From: Oerskovia merdavium
GTDB lineage: Bacteria > Actinomycetota > Actinomycetes > Actinomycetales > Cellulomonadaceae
DNA: 44,601 nucleotides
NCBI RefSeq assembly: GCF_014836755.1
Contig: NZ_JACSQF010000014.1
Span: 68,839-113,439, forward strand
Direction of reading: 5' to 3'
Shown: in pieces, positions 23,746 to 32,310 of the stretch
How positions within the stretch are numbered: position 1 is the stretch's first letter
Layout: each line of letters begins with the position of its first letter
The notes under the pieces: generated by a model
Seen by the model: only the letters and a program-made list of their open reading frames with translations
The model's database searches: none
What the model was told of the DNA's origin: nothing
Translations under genes and position numbers: made by a program

Positions 23746-25089
23746 ATGACGAGCCACGCCCACCCCGCGAACCCCCCGGCCCACCCGACCGCCGAGCAGG
23801 AGGTCGCGCGCATCTGCCAGGACCTGCTGCGCATCGACACGTCGAACTTCGGGGACGGGTCGGGCCCGGGCGAGCGCGCCGCGGCCGAGTACGTCATGGC
23901 CTCGCTCCACGAGGTCGGGCTGAGCCCCGAGCTGTTCGAGTCCGCACCGGGACGGGCGAGCGTCGTGGTGCGCCTGCCGGGTCAGGACCCCACGCGCCCC
24001 GCGCTCGTCCTGCACGGGCACCTCGACGTCGTCCCCGCACAGGCCTCGGACTGGTCCGTGGACCCGTTCGCGGGCGAGGAGAAGGACGGGCTGCTGTGGG
24101 GGCGCGGCGCGGTCGACATGAAGGACATGGACGCGATGATCCTCGCGGTCGTGCGCCAGATGGTCCGCGAGGGCCGCAAGCCCGCACGCGACGTCGTCGT
24201 GGCGTTCTTCGCCGACGAGGAGGCGGGCGGCACGTACGGCGCGAGCTGGGCCGTCGACCACCGCCCCGAGATCTTCGAGGGCGCGACCGAGGCCATCAGC
24301 GAGGTCGGTGGGTTCTCCGTGGACATCGACGGCAAGCGTGCCTATCTGCTCCAGACCGCCGAGAAGGGCATCGCCTGGCTGAAGCTCGTCGCCGACGGCC
24401 GCGCCGGGCACGGCTCGCAGGTCAACACCGACAACGCCGTGACGCACCTCGCGGCCGCGGTCGCGCGCATCGGTGCCTACCAGTGGCCGTACACCATCAC
24501 GCCCACGGTCGACGCGCTGCTGCGCGGCGTGGCCGACCTGACCGGACTGCCCTACGACCCTCGCGACCAGGCCGGTATCGACGCGCTCGTCGCGGCCCTC
24601 GGCCCGGCCGCGAAGTTCGTCGGCGCGACCGTACGTCACACGTCCAACCCGACCCAGCTGGGCGCAGGCTACAAGGCCAACGTCATCCCCGGGCGCGCAG
24701 AGGCCGCAGTCGACGTGCGCCTGCTGCCCGGGCACGAGGACGAGGGCTTCGCGGTCATCGAGGGGCTCGTGGGCGAGCACGTGCGGATCGAGCCCATCCA
24801 CCGCGACATCTCGCTCGAGGTGCCCTTCGAGGGCGACCTGGTCGACGCCATGATCGCGTCGCTGCACGCCGAGGACCCGGGCGCCACGGTCCTGCCGTAC
24901 ACGCTCTCGGGCGGGACCGACAACAAGTCCCTCGCGCGGCTCGGCATCACGGGCTACGGGTTCGCGCCGCTCCAGCTCCCCGCGGACCTGGACTTCTCCG
25001 GCATGTTCCACGGGGTCGACGAGCGCGTGCCCGTCGCGTCCCTGAAGTTCGGCGTGCGCGTCCTGGACCGCCTGCTGCGGACCTGCTGA
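23746..25089 (+). CDS. M20 family metallopeptidase/deacylase
   Basis: This 447-aa di-zinc hydrolase has metal ligands in LVLHGHLDVVPA (His92, Asp94), GRGAVDMKDMD (Asp124) and ADEEAGG (catalytic Glu158, Glu159). The later GRAGHGSQ contributes the dimerisation-domain His. It ends FSGMFHGVDERVPVASL, where the His in FHGVDE is the last ligand. Members include dipeptidases, ArgE/DapE-like deacylases and carboxypeptidases; this length and layout fit the M20 dipeptidase branch common in actinobacteria, but the substrate is not decided. The start is fixed by the leaderless -10. Confidence 0.9.
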   Translation: MTSHAHPANPPAHPTAEQEVARICQDLLRIDTSNFGDGSGPGERAAAEYVMASLHEVGLSPELFESAPGRASVVVRLPGQDPTRPALVLHGHLDVVPAQASDWSVDPFAGEEKDGLLWGRGAVDMKDMDAMILAVVRQMVREGRKPARDVVVAFFADEEAGGTYGASWAVDHRPEIFEGATEAISEVGGFSVDIDGKRAYLLQTAEKGIAWLKLVADGRAGHGSQVNTDNAVTHLAAAVARIGAYQWPYTITPTVDALLRGVADLTGLPYDPRDQAGIDALVAALGPAAKFVGATVRHTSNPTQLGAGYKANVIPGRAEAAVDVRLLPGHEDEGFAVIEGLVGEHVRIEPIHRDISLEVPFEGDLVDAMIASLHAEDPGATVLPYTLSGGTDNKSLARLGITGYGFAPLQLPADLDFSGMFHGVDERVPVASLKFGVRVLDRLLRTC

Positions 25090-25099
25090 GGCGACCGCG

Positions 25100-25130
25100 C
25101 CCTGCCCGTCGACGAGCCCGGCGGGCAGGG
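25100..25130. terminator. hairpin between convergent genes
   Basis: CCCTGCCCG at 25100-25108 pairs exactly with 25122-25130 across a 13-nt loop, lying between the M20 gene and the minus-strand DUF5703 gene. Confidence 0.6.
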
Positions 25131-25161
25131 GCGGCCGGACCCCGCCGAGGGCGGGGCGAGC

Positions 25162-25392
25162 TCAGAGGGTCGAGCGCACCCGGATGATCTTGCGGCGCAG
25201 CCACACGCGCCGCTCGCCGCCCACGTACAGGCGTGTGCGCTCGAGCTCCCAGTGGCCGTGCTCGGCCTCGTCGGTCAGGAGGCGGACCGCGTCGTGCCGG
25301 CTCACCGACCTGTCGATCGTGAGCACCCGGTACTCGTACTGGCCGCCGTTCTCGGCCCAGCCGGTCCGCTGCCGAGGGGTCGTGCTCGTCAT
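25162..25392 (-). CDS. DUF5703 family protein
   Basis: This 76-aa protein fits the actinobacterial DUF5703 pattern: YEYRVLTIDRSVSRHDAVRLLTDEAEHGHWELERTRLY, then a basic strand GGERRVWLRRKIIRV. Conservation beside an M20 peptidase, an aldo/keto reductase and UppP is frequent in this order, but its function is unknown. The N-terminal fifteen residues are polar. It is too short for an enzyme and looks like a small alpha/beta binding protein. Confidence 0.85.
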   Translation of the reverse strand: MTSTTPRQRTGWAENGGQYEYRVLTIDRSVSRHDAVRLLTDEAEHGHWELERTRLYVGGERRVWLRRKIIRVRSTL

Positions 25393-25492
25393 CCGTCACC
25401 GTCCACGCGTTCGTTCCGAGCCGGGGGAGCGGTGAGCCGTACCTCACCCTCCCGCCGAGGGATTCCGAGTGCCATTGTGCCTCGCGCAGGTC

Positions 25493-25498
25493 TACCGT
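25493..25498 (+). promoter_or_regulatory. leaderless -10 (TACCGT) for the acidic small protein
   Basis: TACCGT ends 6 nt before the ATG at 25505. Confidence 0.6.
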
Positions 25499-25504
25499 CA
25501 GGGT

Positions 25505-25825
25505 ATGACCGCTGACCCGCGCGCCGCTCTCGATCGATTCATCGCGGCCCTCGAGGCCCACTACACCGCGGTCGCCGCTCGCCGTGGCGAGGACGACCCG
25601 GCGGTCGACGACGCCTACTACGTGCTGGCCGACGCCTACGAGGTGTACGACGAGGCGCTCGCCCAGGTGCACGGCGAGGCCACGCCGTTCTACCTCGCGG
25701 AGGACGACGAGGACGACGACGACGAGGGTGACGAGGACGGCGACGACGAGGGCGACGAGCAGGACTTCGACGACCAGGACGAGGAGCTCGACCAGGTCGA
25801 CCTGAGCGACGGCGTCAGCCGCTGA
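25505..25825 (+). CDS. small acidic-tailed protein, function unknown
   Basis: This 106-aa protein has two parts. Residues 1-65 are helical (LDRFIAALEAHYTAVAARRGEDDPAVDDAYYVLADAYEVYDEAL), resembling a short two-helix domain. Residues 66-106 are almost entirely Asp and Glu. The DNA-mimic-like tail could interact with basic partners or metal. Homologues in related actinobacteria have been labelled primosomal or hypothetical, and I cannot support a function. Its stop is 3 bases from the stop of the convergent aldo/keto reductase gene. Confidence 0.75.
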   Translation: MTADPRAALDRFIAALEAHYTAVAARRGEDDPAVDDAYYVLADAYEVYDEALAQVHGEATPFYLAEDDEDDDDEGDEDGDDEGDEQDFDDQDEELDQVDLSDGVSR

Positions 25826-25828
25826 CCC

Positions 25829-26797
25829 TCACCAGCGCTCGGGGTATCCGAGCGGCAGCGCGCTGACGTCGTCGAGCGCGTAGTGCACCGCGTCGGGCAG
25901 CTCGAGGTCGCAGGCCGCGAGCGAGGCGCGCAGCTGCGCGGGGGTGCGCGCCCCGACGATCGCGCTCGACACGGCCGGCCGCTCGAGCAGCCAGGCCAGG
26001 GCGACGTCGAGGGGTGCGCGGCCCAGGCCGTTCGCGGCCGTCGCCACGGCCTCGACGATCCCCGACGACGCCCCGTCGAGGTAGGGCTGCACGAACCCGG
26101 CCAGGTGCGAGGACGCACCGCGTGAGTCCGCGGGCAGTGAGCTGCGGTACTTGCCCGTGAGGACCCCCCGCCCCAGGGGGGACCACGCGAGGACCCCGAA
26201 CCCCATCTCGGTCGCGGCCGGCACGACGTCGCGCTCGATCCCGCGCTGGAGCAGCGAGTACTCGAGCTCGACCGCGGCGAGCCCCACGTCACCGTGCGCG
26301 TCGAGCGAGGCCGCGGCGCGGGCGGCGGCCCATCCAGGGTGGTTGGACAGCCCCACGTAGCGCGCACGCCCCGTCGTGACCGCGAGCCGCAGCGCCGAGA
26401 GCGTCTCGGTGAACGGCGTGCGCGGGTCGGGGGTGTGGACCAGGAAGAGGTCGACGTGGTCCGTCCCCAGCCGTTCGAGCGAGGCGTCGAGCGAGTCGAG
26501 CAGCGCACCGCGCGAGGCGTCCACGGCGTTGCCGTCGGCCGTGGTCCGGATGCCCGCCTTGGTGCACAGCAGGACCTCGCGACGGTCGACCTTGCCCGCG
26601 AGGATCGAGCCGATCATGGACTCGCTGTCACCGCCGCCGTAGGAGGCCGCGGTGTCGACGAGGTTGCCCCCGGCGTCGACGAAGTCGCGGAGCTGCTCCG
26701 CGGCGTCGATCTCGTCGGTGTCGCGGCCCCACGTCATGGTCCCGAGGCCCAGGGGTGAGACGCGCAGGCCGGTACGACCGAGCTGACGAAGTTCCAT
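25829..26797 (-). CDS. aldo/keto reductase
   Basis: This 322-aa NADPH-dependent oxidoreductase has a TIM-barrel fold. The catalytic tetrad is Asp48 and Tyr53 (LVDTAASYGGG), Lys80 (LLCTKAG) and His121 (FLVHTPDP). Cofactor-binding residues are in AWSPLGRGVLTGKY and AIVGARTPAQL near the C-terminus. The substrate cannot be predicted. The frame is open further upstream, but the ATG at 26797 matches the family start (MELRQLGRTGLRVSPLGLGT), and TAATCT seven bases before it suggests a leaderless message. Confidence 0.93.
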   Translation of the reverse strand: MELRQLGRTGLRVSPLGLGTMTWGRDTDEIDAAEQLRDFVDAGGNLVDTAASYGGGDSESMIGSILAGKVDRREVLLCTKAGIRTTADGNAVDASRGALLDSLDASLERLGTDHVDLFLVHTPDPRTPFTETLSALRLAVTTGRARYVGLSNHPGWAAARAAASLDAHGDVGLAAVELEYSLLQRGIERDVVPAATEMGFGVLAWSPLGRGVLTGKYRSSLPADSRGASSHLAGFVQPYLDGASSGIVEAVATAANGLGRAPLDVALAWLLERPAVSSAIVGARTPAQLRASLAACDLELPDAVHYALDDVSALPLGYPERW

Positions 26798-26804
26798 GCG
26801 CGGC

Positions 26805-26810
26805 AGATTA
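26805..26810 (-). promoter_or_regulatory. leaderless -10 (TAATCT) for the aldo/keto reductase
   Basis: TAATCT on the minus strand ends 7 nt before the ATG at 26797. Confidence 0.6.
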
Positions 26811-26978
26811 CCGGCCAGGGGCGCCCCCCGCCCGGACGTGGCGCGCGTCGCCGGGGTGAGGTCCGTCGCTCTGGGCCGACGCGTCCAGCCGGTGTCCGGG
26901 AGATGGCCGGCGTGCGGCGGCTCGGTGACGGTTGCCCCCGCGGCGCCTGTCGGTCCCGGAGGGCGGCGGCGGGGCAGG

Positions 26979-26984
26979 TATCGT
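26979..26984 (+). promoter_or_regulatory. near-leaderless -10 (TATCGT) for uppP
   Basis: TATCGT ends 8 nt before the GTG at 26993; no ribosome binding site is seen. Confidence 0.5.
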
Positions 26985-26992
26985 GACCGCTC

Positions 26993-27853
26993 GTGAATGC
27001 GTGGGAAGCGATCCTCCTCGGCCTCGTCCAGGGCCTGACCGAGTTCTTGCCGGTGTCCTCGAGCGCGCACCTGCGCATCGTGGGAGAGCTGATCGGCTCC
27101 TCGGACCCGGGGGCCGCCTTCACGGCGATCACCCAGATCGGTACCGAGACGGCTGTCATCCTCTACTTCCGGCGAGACATCGCCACGATCTGCTCGGCCT
27201 GGTGGCGGGCGTTGCGCGGTGACAGCGGGACCGACTGGCGCTCGCGCATGGGCAAGCACGACCACCACGCCGCGATGGCATGGTTCATCGCGCTCGGCTC
27301 GATCCCGATCGTGGTCCTGGGCCTGGCGTTCCAGGACGCGATCGAGGCGTCGCTGCGCAACCTGTACATCACGGCCCTCACCCTGACCGTCTTCGCCCTG
27401 CTGCTCGGCTTCGCGGACCGGGTCGGTGCCAAGACGCGCACGCTCGACGAGCTGACGCCGCGCCAGGCCGTCGGTTTCGGGCTGGCGCAGGCGCTCGCCC
27501 TGGTCCCCGGAGTGTCCCGGTCGGGAGGCACCATCACGGCGGGCCTGCTCATGGGCTTCACACGCGAGGCCGCGGCCCGCTACTCGTTCCTGCTCGCGAT
27601 CCCCGCGGTCCTGGGCTCGGGGTTCTACCAGCTCGCCAAGTCGGTCACGGGCGAGCCCGTCCCGGGGTCGCCGGGCTTCGGTGCGACCCTCATCGCGACC
27701 CTGGTCGCGTTCGTCGTGGGCTACCTCGTGATCATCGCGTTCCTCAAGATCGTCTCGACGTTCAGCTACAAGCCGTTCGTGATCTACCGGCTCGTGCTCG
27801 CTGCGGTCGTCGTGATCCTGCTCACGGTGGGCGTGCTCCAGCCGCTCGCCTGA
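26993..27853 (+). CDS. uppP: undecaprenyl-diphosphate phosphatase (BacA type)
   Basis: This 286-aa polytopic membrane enzyme dephosphorylates undecaprenyl diphosphate to recycle the lipid carrier for peptidoglycan and confers bacitracin tolerance. Motif 1 is [14 protein letters not shown] (Glu17, His26), motif 2 is [11 protein letters not shown], followed by [18 protein letters not shown]. About eight hydrophobic segments span the protein. The GTG start gives the canonical N-terminus ([13 protein letters not shown]). It converges with corA, the stops being 4 bases apart. Confidence 0.96.
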   Translation: MNAWEAILLGLVQGLTEFLPVSSSAHLRIVGELIGSSDPGAAFTAITQIGTETAVILYFRRDIATICSAWWRALRGDSGTDWRSRMGKHDHHAAMAWFIALGSIPIVVLGLAFQDAIEASLRNLYITALTLTVFALLLGFADRVGAKTRTLDELTPRQAVGFGLAQALALVPGVSRSGGTITAGLLMGFTREAAARYSFLLAIPAVLGSGFYQLAKSVTGEPVPGSPGFGATLIATLVAFVVGYLVIIAFLKIVSTFSYKPFVIYRLVLAAVVVILLTVGVLQPLA

Positions 27854-27857
27854 GCGC

Positions 27858-29009
27858 CTACATCCAGCCGACCTTCTTGAACGCGCCGTAGAGCCCGAAG
27901 CAGCCGGCCACCATGATCGCGATGGCCAGGGGGTAGCCCAGCGTCCAGTGGAGCTCGGGCATGTGGTCGAAGTTCATGCCGTAGATCCCGCCCACGATCG
28001 TGGGGAACACGAGGATCGCTGCCCAGGCGCTGATCGTGCGCATGTCCTCGTTCTGGCGCACCGACACCTGGGACAGGTGCACCGAGAGCATGTCGGAGAG
28101 CAGGTCGTCGTGCGCGTCGAGGTGTCGGTCGATCCGTTCGACGGTCGACACGAGCCGCTCCATGAGCCGCTTGTCGAACGTGATGCGGGACCGGGCGCTG
28201 CCCGAGACCAGCTCGGGGAGCTCGGCCGTGATGGGCAGCAGAGCGCGGCGGGCCTCGGTGATCTCCCGCTTGAGGTCGTAGATGGGCACGACCGGGTCCA
28301 CGTTCCGTTGCCGCTCGAACACGAGCTTCTCGACCTCGGCGACCGCGTCGCCGAGCGCGAGCTCGACGTCCGAGGCCGTGGCGACGAGCGCGAACAGCGC
28401 CTCCTCGGCGAGATGGCGGAACCCGGTGCTGCGTCCGTGCGACGGGCCGGTCAGGTGCTCGCGCATGCGGTCGTGGACGCCTGCGGCGCCCTTCTCGACC
28501 GTGACGACCACGTCGGGTCCCACGAGGAGGCAGAAGCTGCCCGTGCTGACCTGGCGGTCCTCCTCCTGGAACGACACGGTGGGCGTGACGACCAGGAGCC
28601 AGTCCATCCCGATGTGCTCGACGTGCGCGACGGGGTGCTTGACGCGCACGTGCACGGGCAGGTGCCCGCGGCCCACCTGGCTCGAGAGCCCGACGCCCAG
28701 CGCGTCCGCCGCGCTCACGAAGTCCTCGAGCGTGCGCACCTCGTACCAGCGCGTGCCGCCTGTTCCCTTGCCGCCCGATCCCTCGCCGCCGCTGCCCGAC
28801 GTCTCGCTGTCGGTCCCGGCCGGAGCCCCCTCGCCGTCCTTCTCCCACCGGCCCGACCAGTCCCCGGGGTGCGTCACGGGTGTCACGCGCCCGTCGGGCC
28901 CCTCGACCCACAGCTCCTTGTACCGGGTGGGCTCCGAGCGCGGGGCGCCCTGTTCGTCGGGCCGGCCTCCGGTGGGGCGGGGGGCGTCGGGTCGTGTGGG
29001 TTGGCTCAC
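27858..29009 (-). CDS. corA: CorA-family Mg2+/Co2+ transporter
   Basis: This 383-aa protein has a C-terminal pair of membrane helices with the pore signature YGMNFDHMPE (Gly344-Met345-Asn346) and a basic C-terminus. The long cytoplasmic domain ends in helices typical of CorA (RHLDAHDDLLSDMLSVHLSQVSVRQNEDM). Residues 1-85 are Gly, Ser and Pro rich and probably disordered, longer than in classical CorA. The GTG start at 29009 has CAGAAT six bases upstream. It is divergent from mshC. Confidence 0.92.
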   Translation of the reverse strand: MSQPTRPDAPRPTGGRPDEQGAPRSEPTRYKELWVEGPDGRVTPVTHPGDWSGRWEKDGEGAPAGTDSETSGSGGEGSGGKGTGGTRWYEVRTLEDFVSAADALGVGLSSQVGRGHLPVHVRVKHPVAHVEHIGMDWLLVVTPTVSFQEEDRQVSTGSFCLLVGPDVVVTVEKGAAGVHDRMREHLTGPSHGRSTGFRHLAEEALFALVATASDVELALGDAVAEVEKLVFERQRNVDPVVPIYDLKREITEARRALLPITAELPELVSGSARSRITFDKRLMERLVSTVERIDRHLDAHDDLLSDMLSVHLSQVSVRQNEDMRTISAWAAILVFPTIVGGIYGMNFDHMPELHWTLGYPLAIAIMVAGCFGLYGAFKKVGWM

Positions 29010-29015
29010 CCCTGC

Positions 29016-29021
29016 ATTCTG
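29016..29021 (-). promoter_or_regulatory. candidate leaderless -10 (CAGAAT) for corA
   Basis: CAGAAT on the minus strand ends 6 nt before the GTG at 29009; only the first base departs from the TANNNT pattern. Confidence 0.45.
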
Positions 29022-29064
29022 GCCCGACGGCGCAGGCGCGCCACCGGGGCGGGCGCGCCCTCGC

Positions 29065-29085
29065 CGTCGGGCACCTCGCCCGACG
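29065..29085. other. inverted repeat between divergent corA and mshC
   Basis: CGTCGGGC (29065-29072) and its exact complement (29078-29085) are separated by 5 nt in the 120-base divergent promoter region. It may be an operator, though GC-rich repeats occur by chance here. Confidence 0.3.
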
Positions 29086-29093
29086 AGCGGGGC

Positions 29094-29123
29094 GGAACCC
29101 GCGGGACCGTTCGCGGTTAAGGT
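29094..29123 (+). promoter_or_regulatory. mshC promoter: TAAGGT -10 overlapping a SigR/SigH-like site
   Basis: TAAGGT (29118-29123) ends 6 nt before the GTG, giving a leaderless message. GGAAC (29094-29098), 17 nt, then GTT (29116-29118) also fits the disulfide-stress sigma consensus (GGAAY-N16-18-GTT) of SigR in Streptomyces and SigH in mycobacteria. Other mycothiol genes are known targets of SigR in Streptomyces. Confidence 0.5.
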
Positions 29124-29129
29124 TGTCGC

Positions 29130-30404
29130 GTGCACTCCTGGCCCATGCCCCAGATCCCGTCCCTGCCCGGCCGCGGCCTCCCGATCCAGGTGCACGACAG
29201 CACCACCGGGGAGCTCGTCGTCGCCGCGGAGGGGGACACCGCGACCATGTACGTCTGCGGGATCACCCCGTACGACGCGACCCACATCGGGCACGCCGCG
29301 ACCTACGTCGGGTTCGACCTCCTCAACCGCGCGTGGCGCGACGCGGGTCACACCGTGACGCACGCGTCCAACGTGACCGACGTCGACGACCCTCTGCTCG
29401 AGCGCGCGACCGCGACCGGCGTGGACTGGTGGGACCTCGCGGTCGAGCAGACGGCCCTGCTGGCCGAGGACATGACGGCTCTCGGCGTCGTGCCCCCCGA
29501 CGTGTACCGCGGCGCGGTCGAGGCCATCCCCGACGTGGTCCAGGCCGTCGAGGCGCTCATCGAGGACGGCTTCGCCTACCGCGTCCCGGTCGAGCCCGGC
29601 GCGGGCGGAGACGCCCCCGAGCTCGGCGACGTGTACGCGGACCTGAGCGCCGACGCGCGCTTCGGCGCGGTCTCGCGGCTCAGCCGCGACGACATGGTGC
29701 GGCTCTTCGGCGAGCGCGGGGGAGACCCCGAGCGCGACGGCAAGAAGGACCCCCTCGACCCGCTGCTCTGGCGGCGCGAGCGTGTGGGCGAGCCCTCGTG
29801 GGACGGTGCGAGCCTCGGCACCGGGCGCCCCGGCTGGCACATCGAGTGCGCGGTCATCGCCCGTGACGGGCTGGGCCTACCCTTCGACATCCAGGGTGGC
29901 GGCGCCGACCTGCTCTTCCCGCACCACGAGATGTCGACCTCGCACGACCGCCTGCTCGACCACGGGTTCGGTGCGCGCAACCACGTGCACGCCGGCCTTG
30001 TCGCCTACCAGGGCGAGAAGATGAGCAAGTCGCGCGGGAACCTCGTGTTCGTCTCCGCCCTGCGCGCCACGGGCGTCGACCCCATGGCCATCCGCCTCGC
30101 GCTCCTCGCGCACCACTACCGCTCCGAGTGGGAGTGGACCGACGCGGACCTCCCGGCCGGCGTCGAGCGCCTCGAGCGCTGGCGCTCGGCCGTCTCCGGC
30201 AACGGCGGACCCGACGCCGACGCGACCCTCGCCGCGGTGCGCGAGGCGCTCGCGAACGACCTCGACGCGCCCACGGCGCTCGCGGCCGTCGACGCGTGGG
30301 CCGACGTCTCGCTCGCGGAGGGCCGGGACACCTCGGGTGACACCGAGGGCGCCCCCGGGGTGATCTCGCGGGCGGTCAACGCCCTGCTCGGGGTGCGTCT
30401 CTAG
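29130..30404 (+). CDS. mshC: cysteine:1-D-myo-inosityl 2-amino-2-deoxy-alpha-D-glucopyranoside ligase
   Basis: This 424-aa enzyme makes the third step of mycothiol synthesis: ATP-dependent joining of cysteine to glucosaminyl-inositol. It is a cysteinyl-tRNA synthetase relative without the tRNA-binding C-terminus. The HIGH motif is THIGHA (52-55) after zinc ligand Cys43 in [16 protein letters not shown] supplies another ligand, LLFPHHEMS follows, and the KMSKS loop is EKMSKSRGN. The N-terminus ([15 protein letters not shown]) is typical of MshC rather than CysS. It converges with the PAC2 gene across a strong terminator. Confidence 0.95.
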   Translation: MHSWPMPQIPSLPGRGLPIQVHDSTTGELVVAAEGDTATMYVCGITPYDATHIGHAATYVGFDLLNRAWRDAGHTVTHASNVTDVDDPLLERATATGVDWWDLAVEQTALLAEDMTALGVVPPDVYRGAVEAIPDVVQAVEALIEDGFAYRVPVEPGAGGDAPELGDVYADLSADARFGAVSRLSRDDMVRLFGERGGDPERDGKKDPLDPLLWRRERVGEPSWDGASLGTGRPGWHIECAVIARDGLGLPFDIQGGGADLLFPHHEMSTSHDRLLDHGFGARNHVHAGLVAYQGEKMSKSRGNLVFVSALRATGVDPMAIRLALLAHHYRSEWEWTDADLPAGVERLERWRSAVSGNGGPDADATLAAVREALANDLDAPTALAAVDAWADVSLAEGRDTSGDTEGAPGVISRAVNALLGVRL

Positions 30405-30443
30405 AACCTGTCGAACGGCCGGTGCAGCCGGCCGGTGGACGCC

Positions 30444-30485
30444 GCGGCCCGCGGCGCCTCCCCTGAGGGGGGCGCCGCGGGCCGC
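30444..30485. terminator. bidirectional 15-bp terminator between mshC and PAC2
   Basis: Perfect arms 30444-30458 and 30471-30485 enclose a loop that itself can pair (CCCCTGAGGGG). It is placed between convergent genes. Confidence 0.85.
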
Positions 30486-30518
30486 AGTCGTCCTGGGTCG
30501 CCCTGCCCGGGCCCTTCG

Positions 30519-31439
30519 CTAGGGCAGCGGCCCACCCGACCCGTTGTCGCGGCGGCGCAGGTAGCGCTCGAACTCGCGCGCGATCGCCTCGCCGCTCGCC
30601 TCGGGCAGCTCGGCCGTGTCCTTGGCCTCCTCGAGCTGCTGGACGTACTCCGCGATCTCGGCGTCCTCGGCCGCGAGCTCGTCGACGCCGTGCTGCCAGG
30701 CCACGGCCTCCTCGGGCAGGTCGCCCAGCGGGACGGGGTCCGACAAGAGCTCCTCGACCCGCGCCAGGATCGCGAGCGTGGCCTTGGGGGAGGGCGAGTT
30801 CGCGACGTAGTGCGGCACGGCCGCCCACAGCGACACCGACTGCATGCCGCGCTCGGCCGCCGCGTGCTGGAGCACGCCGACGATCCCCGTGGGGCCCTCG
30901 TACGAGCTCTGCTCGACGTCGAGGACCGCGCGCAGCCCCACGCTCTCCGACGTGGCCGTCATGGGGATGGGGCGCGTGTGCGGGACGTCGGCCAGCAGCG
31001 CGCCGATCGTCACGACGGTCGTGACCCCCTCGCGCTCGGCGATGTCGAGCAGCTCGCGGCAGAACGTGCGCCAGCGCATCGACGGCTCGATCCCGTGCAC
31101 CAGGACCACGCGTCGCCCGCTGGCCGGCACGGTCACCGCGGTCACGGTCGTGGTGGGCCAGGTGATCTCCCGGCGGCCGTCGTCCGAGGTGGTCACGACC
31201 GGGCGGTTGACCTGGAAGTCGTGGTACTCCTCGGGGTCGATCGCTGCGATCTCCTCCGCGCCCCAGACGTCGTGCAGGTGCAGGAGCGCGGCGGTCGCGG
31301 CGCCCCCCGCGTCGTTCCACCCCTCGAACGCCGCCAGCATCACGGCCTGGCGAGGCTCGTCGGCCGACGACGGGGGTAGTGCCGGGGTGGTCGGCTCGGG
31401 CAGGTCGGCCGGGTCGATCGGTTCCGGGGTCTCGTTCAT
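30519..31439 (-). CDS. PAC2 family protein
   Basis: This 306-aa protein resembles proteasome assembly chaperone 2. It has AAFEGWNDAGGAATAALLHL, VTTSDDGRREITWP, VVLVHGIEPSMRWRTFCREL, VVTIGALLADVPHTRP and SLWAAVPHYVANSPSPKATLAIL. The C-terminal 70 residues are helical and acidic. Actinobacterial PAC2 proteins lie near the proteasome region, but a role in assembling the 20S core is not established in bacteria. TAGGCT lies six bases before the ATG, indicating a leaderless message. Confidence 0.9.
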   Translation of the reverse strand: MNETPEPIDPADLPEPTTPALPPSSADEPRQAVMLAAFEGWNDAGGAATAALLHLHDVWGAEEIAAIDPEEYHDFQVNRPVVTTSDDGRREITWPTTTVTAVTVPASGRRVVLVHGIEPSMRWRTFCRELLDIAEREGVTTVVTIGALLADVPHTRPIPMTATSESVGLRAVLDVEQSSYEGPTGIVGVLQHAAAERGMQSVSLWAAVPHYVANSPSPKATLAILARVEELLSDPVPLGDLPEEAVAWQHGVDELAAEDAEIAEYVQQLEEAKDTAELPEASGEAIAREFERYLRRRDNGSGGPLP

Positions 31440-31445
31440 CGTCCC

Positions 31446-31451
31446 AGCCTA
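31446..31451 (-). promoter_or_regulatory. leaderless -10 (TAGGCT) for the PAC2 gene
   Basis: TAGGCT on the minus strand ends 6 nt before the ATG at 31439. Confidence 0.65.
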
Positions 31452-31524
31452 GGCCGCGCAGGCGGCGGGGCGGGGCAGCCGACGCGCACCACCCCCGACG
31501 GGGAGGCCGCGTGAGCGGGCGGGC

Positions 31525-31555
31525 TATGGTGGCAGGGACGGCCACGAACCGTCCC
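31525..31555 (+). promoter_or_regulatory. HAD-gene promoter with 5' leader hairpin
   Basis: TATGGT (31525-31530) can serve as -10. GGGACGG (31535-31541) pairs with CCGTCCC (31549-31555) at the very start of the expected transcript and could stabilise its 5' end. Confidence 0.45.
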
Positions 31556-31562
31556 CCCGAGC

Positions 31563-32306
31563 ATGGAGAATGCGTTGAACCCCCTGGAAGCACCCGATCT
31601 CACCCGCACCGACAGCGCCCCGCGCGAGGCGCTCGCCCTGCCACAAGCCGTCCTGTGGGACATGGACGGCACGCTCGTCGACACCGAGCCGTACTGGATC
31701 GCCGCCGAGCACGAGCTCGTCGAGGCGCACGGCGGCACCTGGTCGCACGAGCAGGCCCTGCAGATGGTCGGCAACCCCCTGACCGAGTCGGCCAAGATCC
31801 TCCAGGACGCGGGCGTCGACCTGCCCTCCGAGCAGATCATCGACTTCCTCATCTCGCGCGTGATCGAGCAGGTCCGCGTCGAGGTCCCCTGGCAGCCGGG
31901 AGCCCGAGAGCTCCTCGCGGAGCTCCGGGAGCGCGGCGTGCCGTGCGCCCTGGTGACGATGTCCTACCGATCGCTCGCCGAGCAGGTCGTCCAGATGGCG
32001 CCGGTCGGGTCGTTCGTGACCCTGGTGTGCGGCGACGAGGTCACGCACGGCAAGCCGCACCCCGAGCCGTACCTCGCGGCGGCCGAGCGGTTGGGCGTCG
32101 ACGTGACACGCTGCGTCGCGATCGAGGACTCGCCCACGGGCATCGCGTCCGCGCGGGCTGCCGGCGCGGCGACGCTCGGCGTCGAGGCGGTCGTGCCCGT
32201 CCCGGTGCTGCCGGGACTGAGCCGCACGCCGTCGCTCGCGCTCGTCGACGTCGACGCGCTCTCGCGCATCCTCGCGGGCGACGTGGTCGACCTCATCGAG
32301 GACTGA
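31563..32306 (+). CDS. HAD superfamily phosphatase (beta-phosphoglucomutase-like)
   Basis: This protein of up to 247 aa has the HAD motifs LWDMDGTLVD (nucleophile Asp33, acid Asp35), VTMSYRS (motif II), GKPHPEPYL (motif III Lys) and IEDSPTGIASARAAG (motif IV). The alpha-helical cap lies between motifs I and II (subclass I). Such enzymes remove phosphate from sugars or metabolites. A TTG at 31575 has a better-spaced GGAG than the ATG at 31563 and may be the real start. It ends 4 bases from the convergent RecB-family gene. Confidence 0.9.
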   Translation: MENALNPLEAPDLTRTDSAPREALALPQAVLWDMDGTLVDTEPYWIAAEHELVEAHGGTWSHEQALQMVGNPLTESAKILQDAGVDLPSEQIIDFLISRVIEQVRVEVPWQPGARELLAELRERGVPCALVTMSYRSLAEQVVQMAPVGSFVTLVCGDEVTHGKPHPEPYLAAAERLGVDVTRCVAIEDSPTGIASARAAGAATLGVEAVVPVPVLPGLSRTPSLALVDVDALSRILAGDVVDLIED

Positions 32307-32310
32307 CGGG

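Noticed and set aside
21913-25089. A copper-resistance operon around the multicopper oxidase
   Set aside because: The following M20 gene has its own promoter and no copper ATPase, chaperone or regulator is present.
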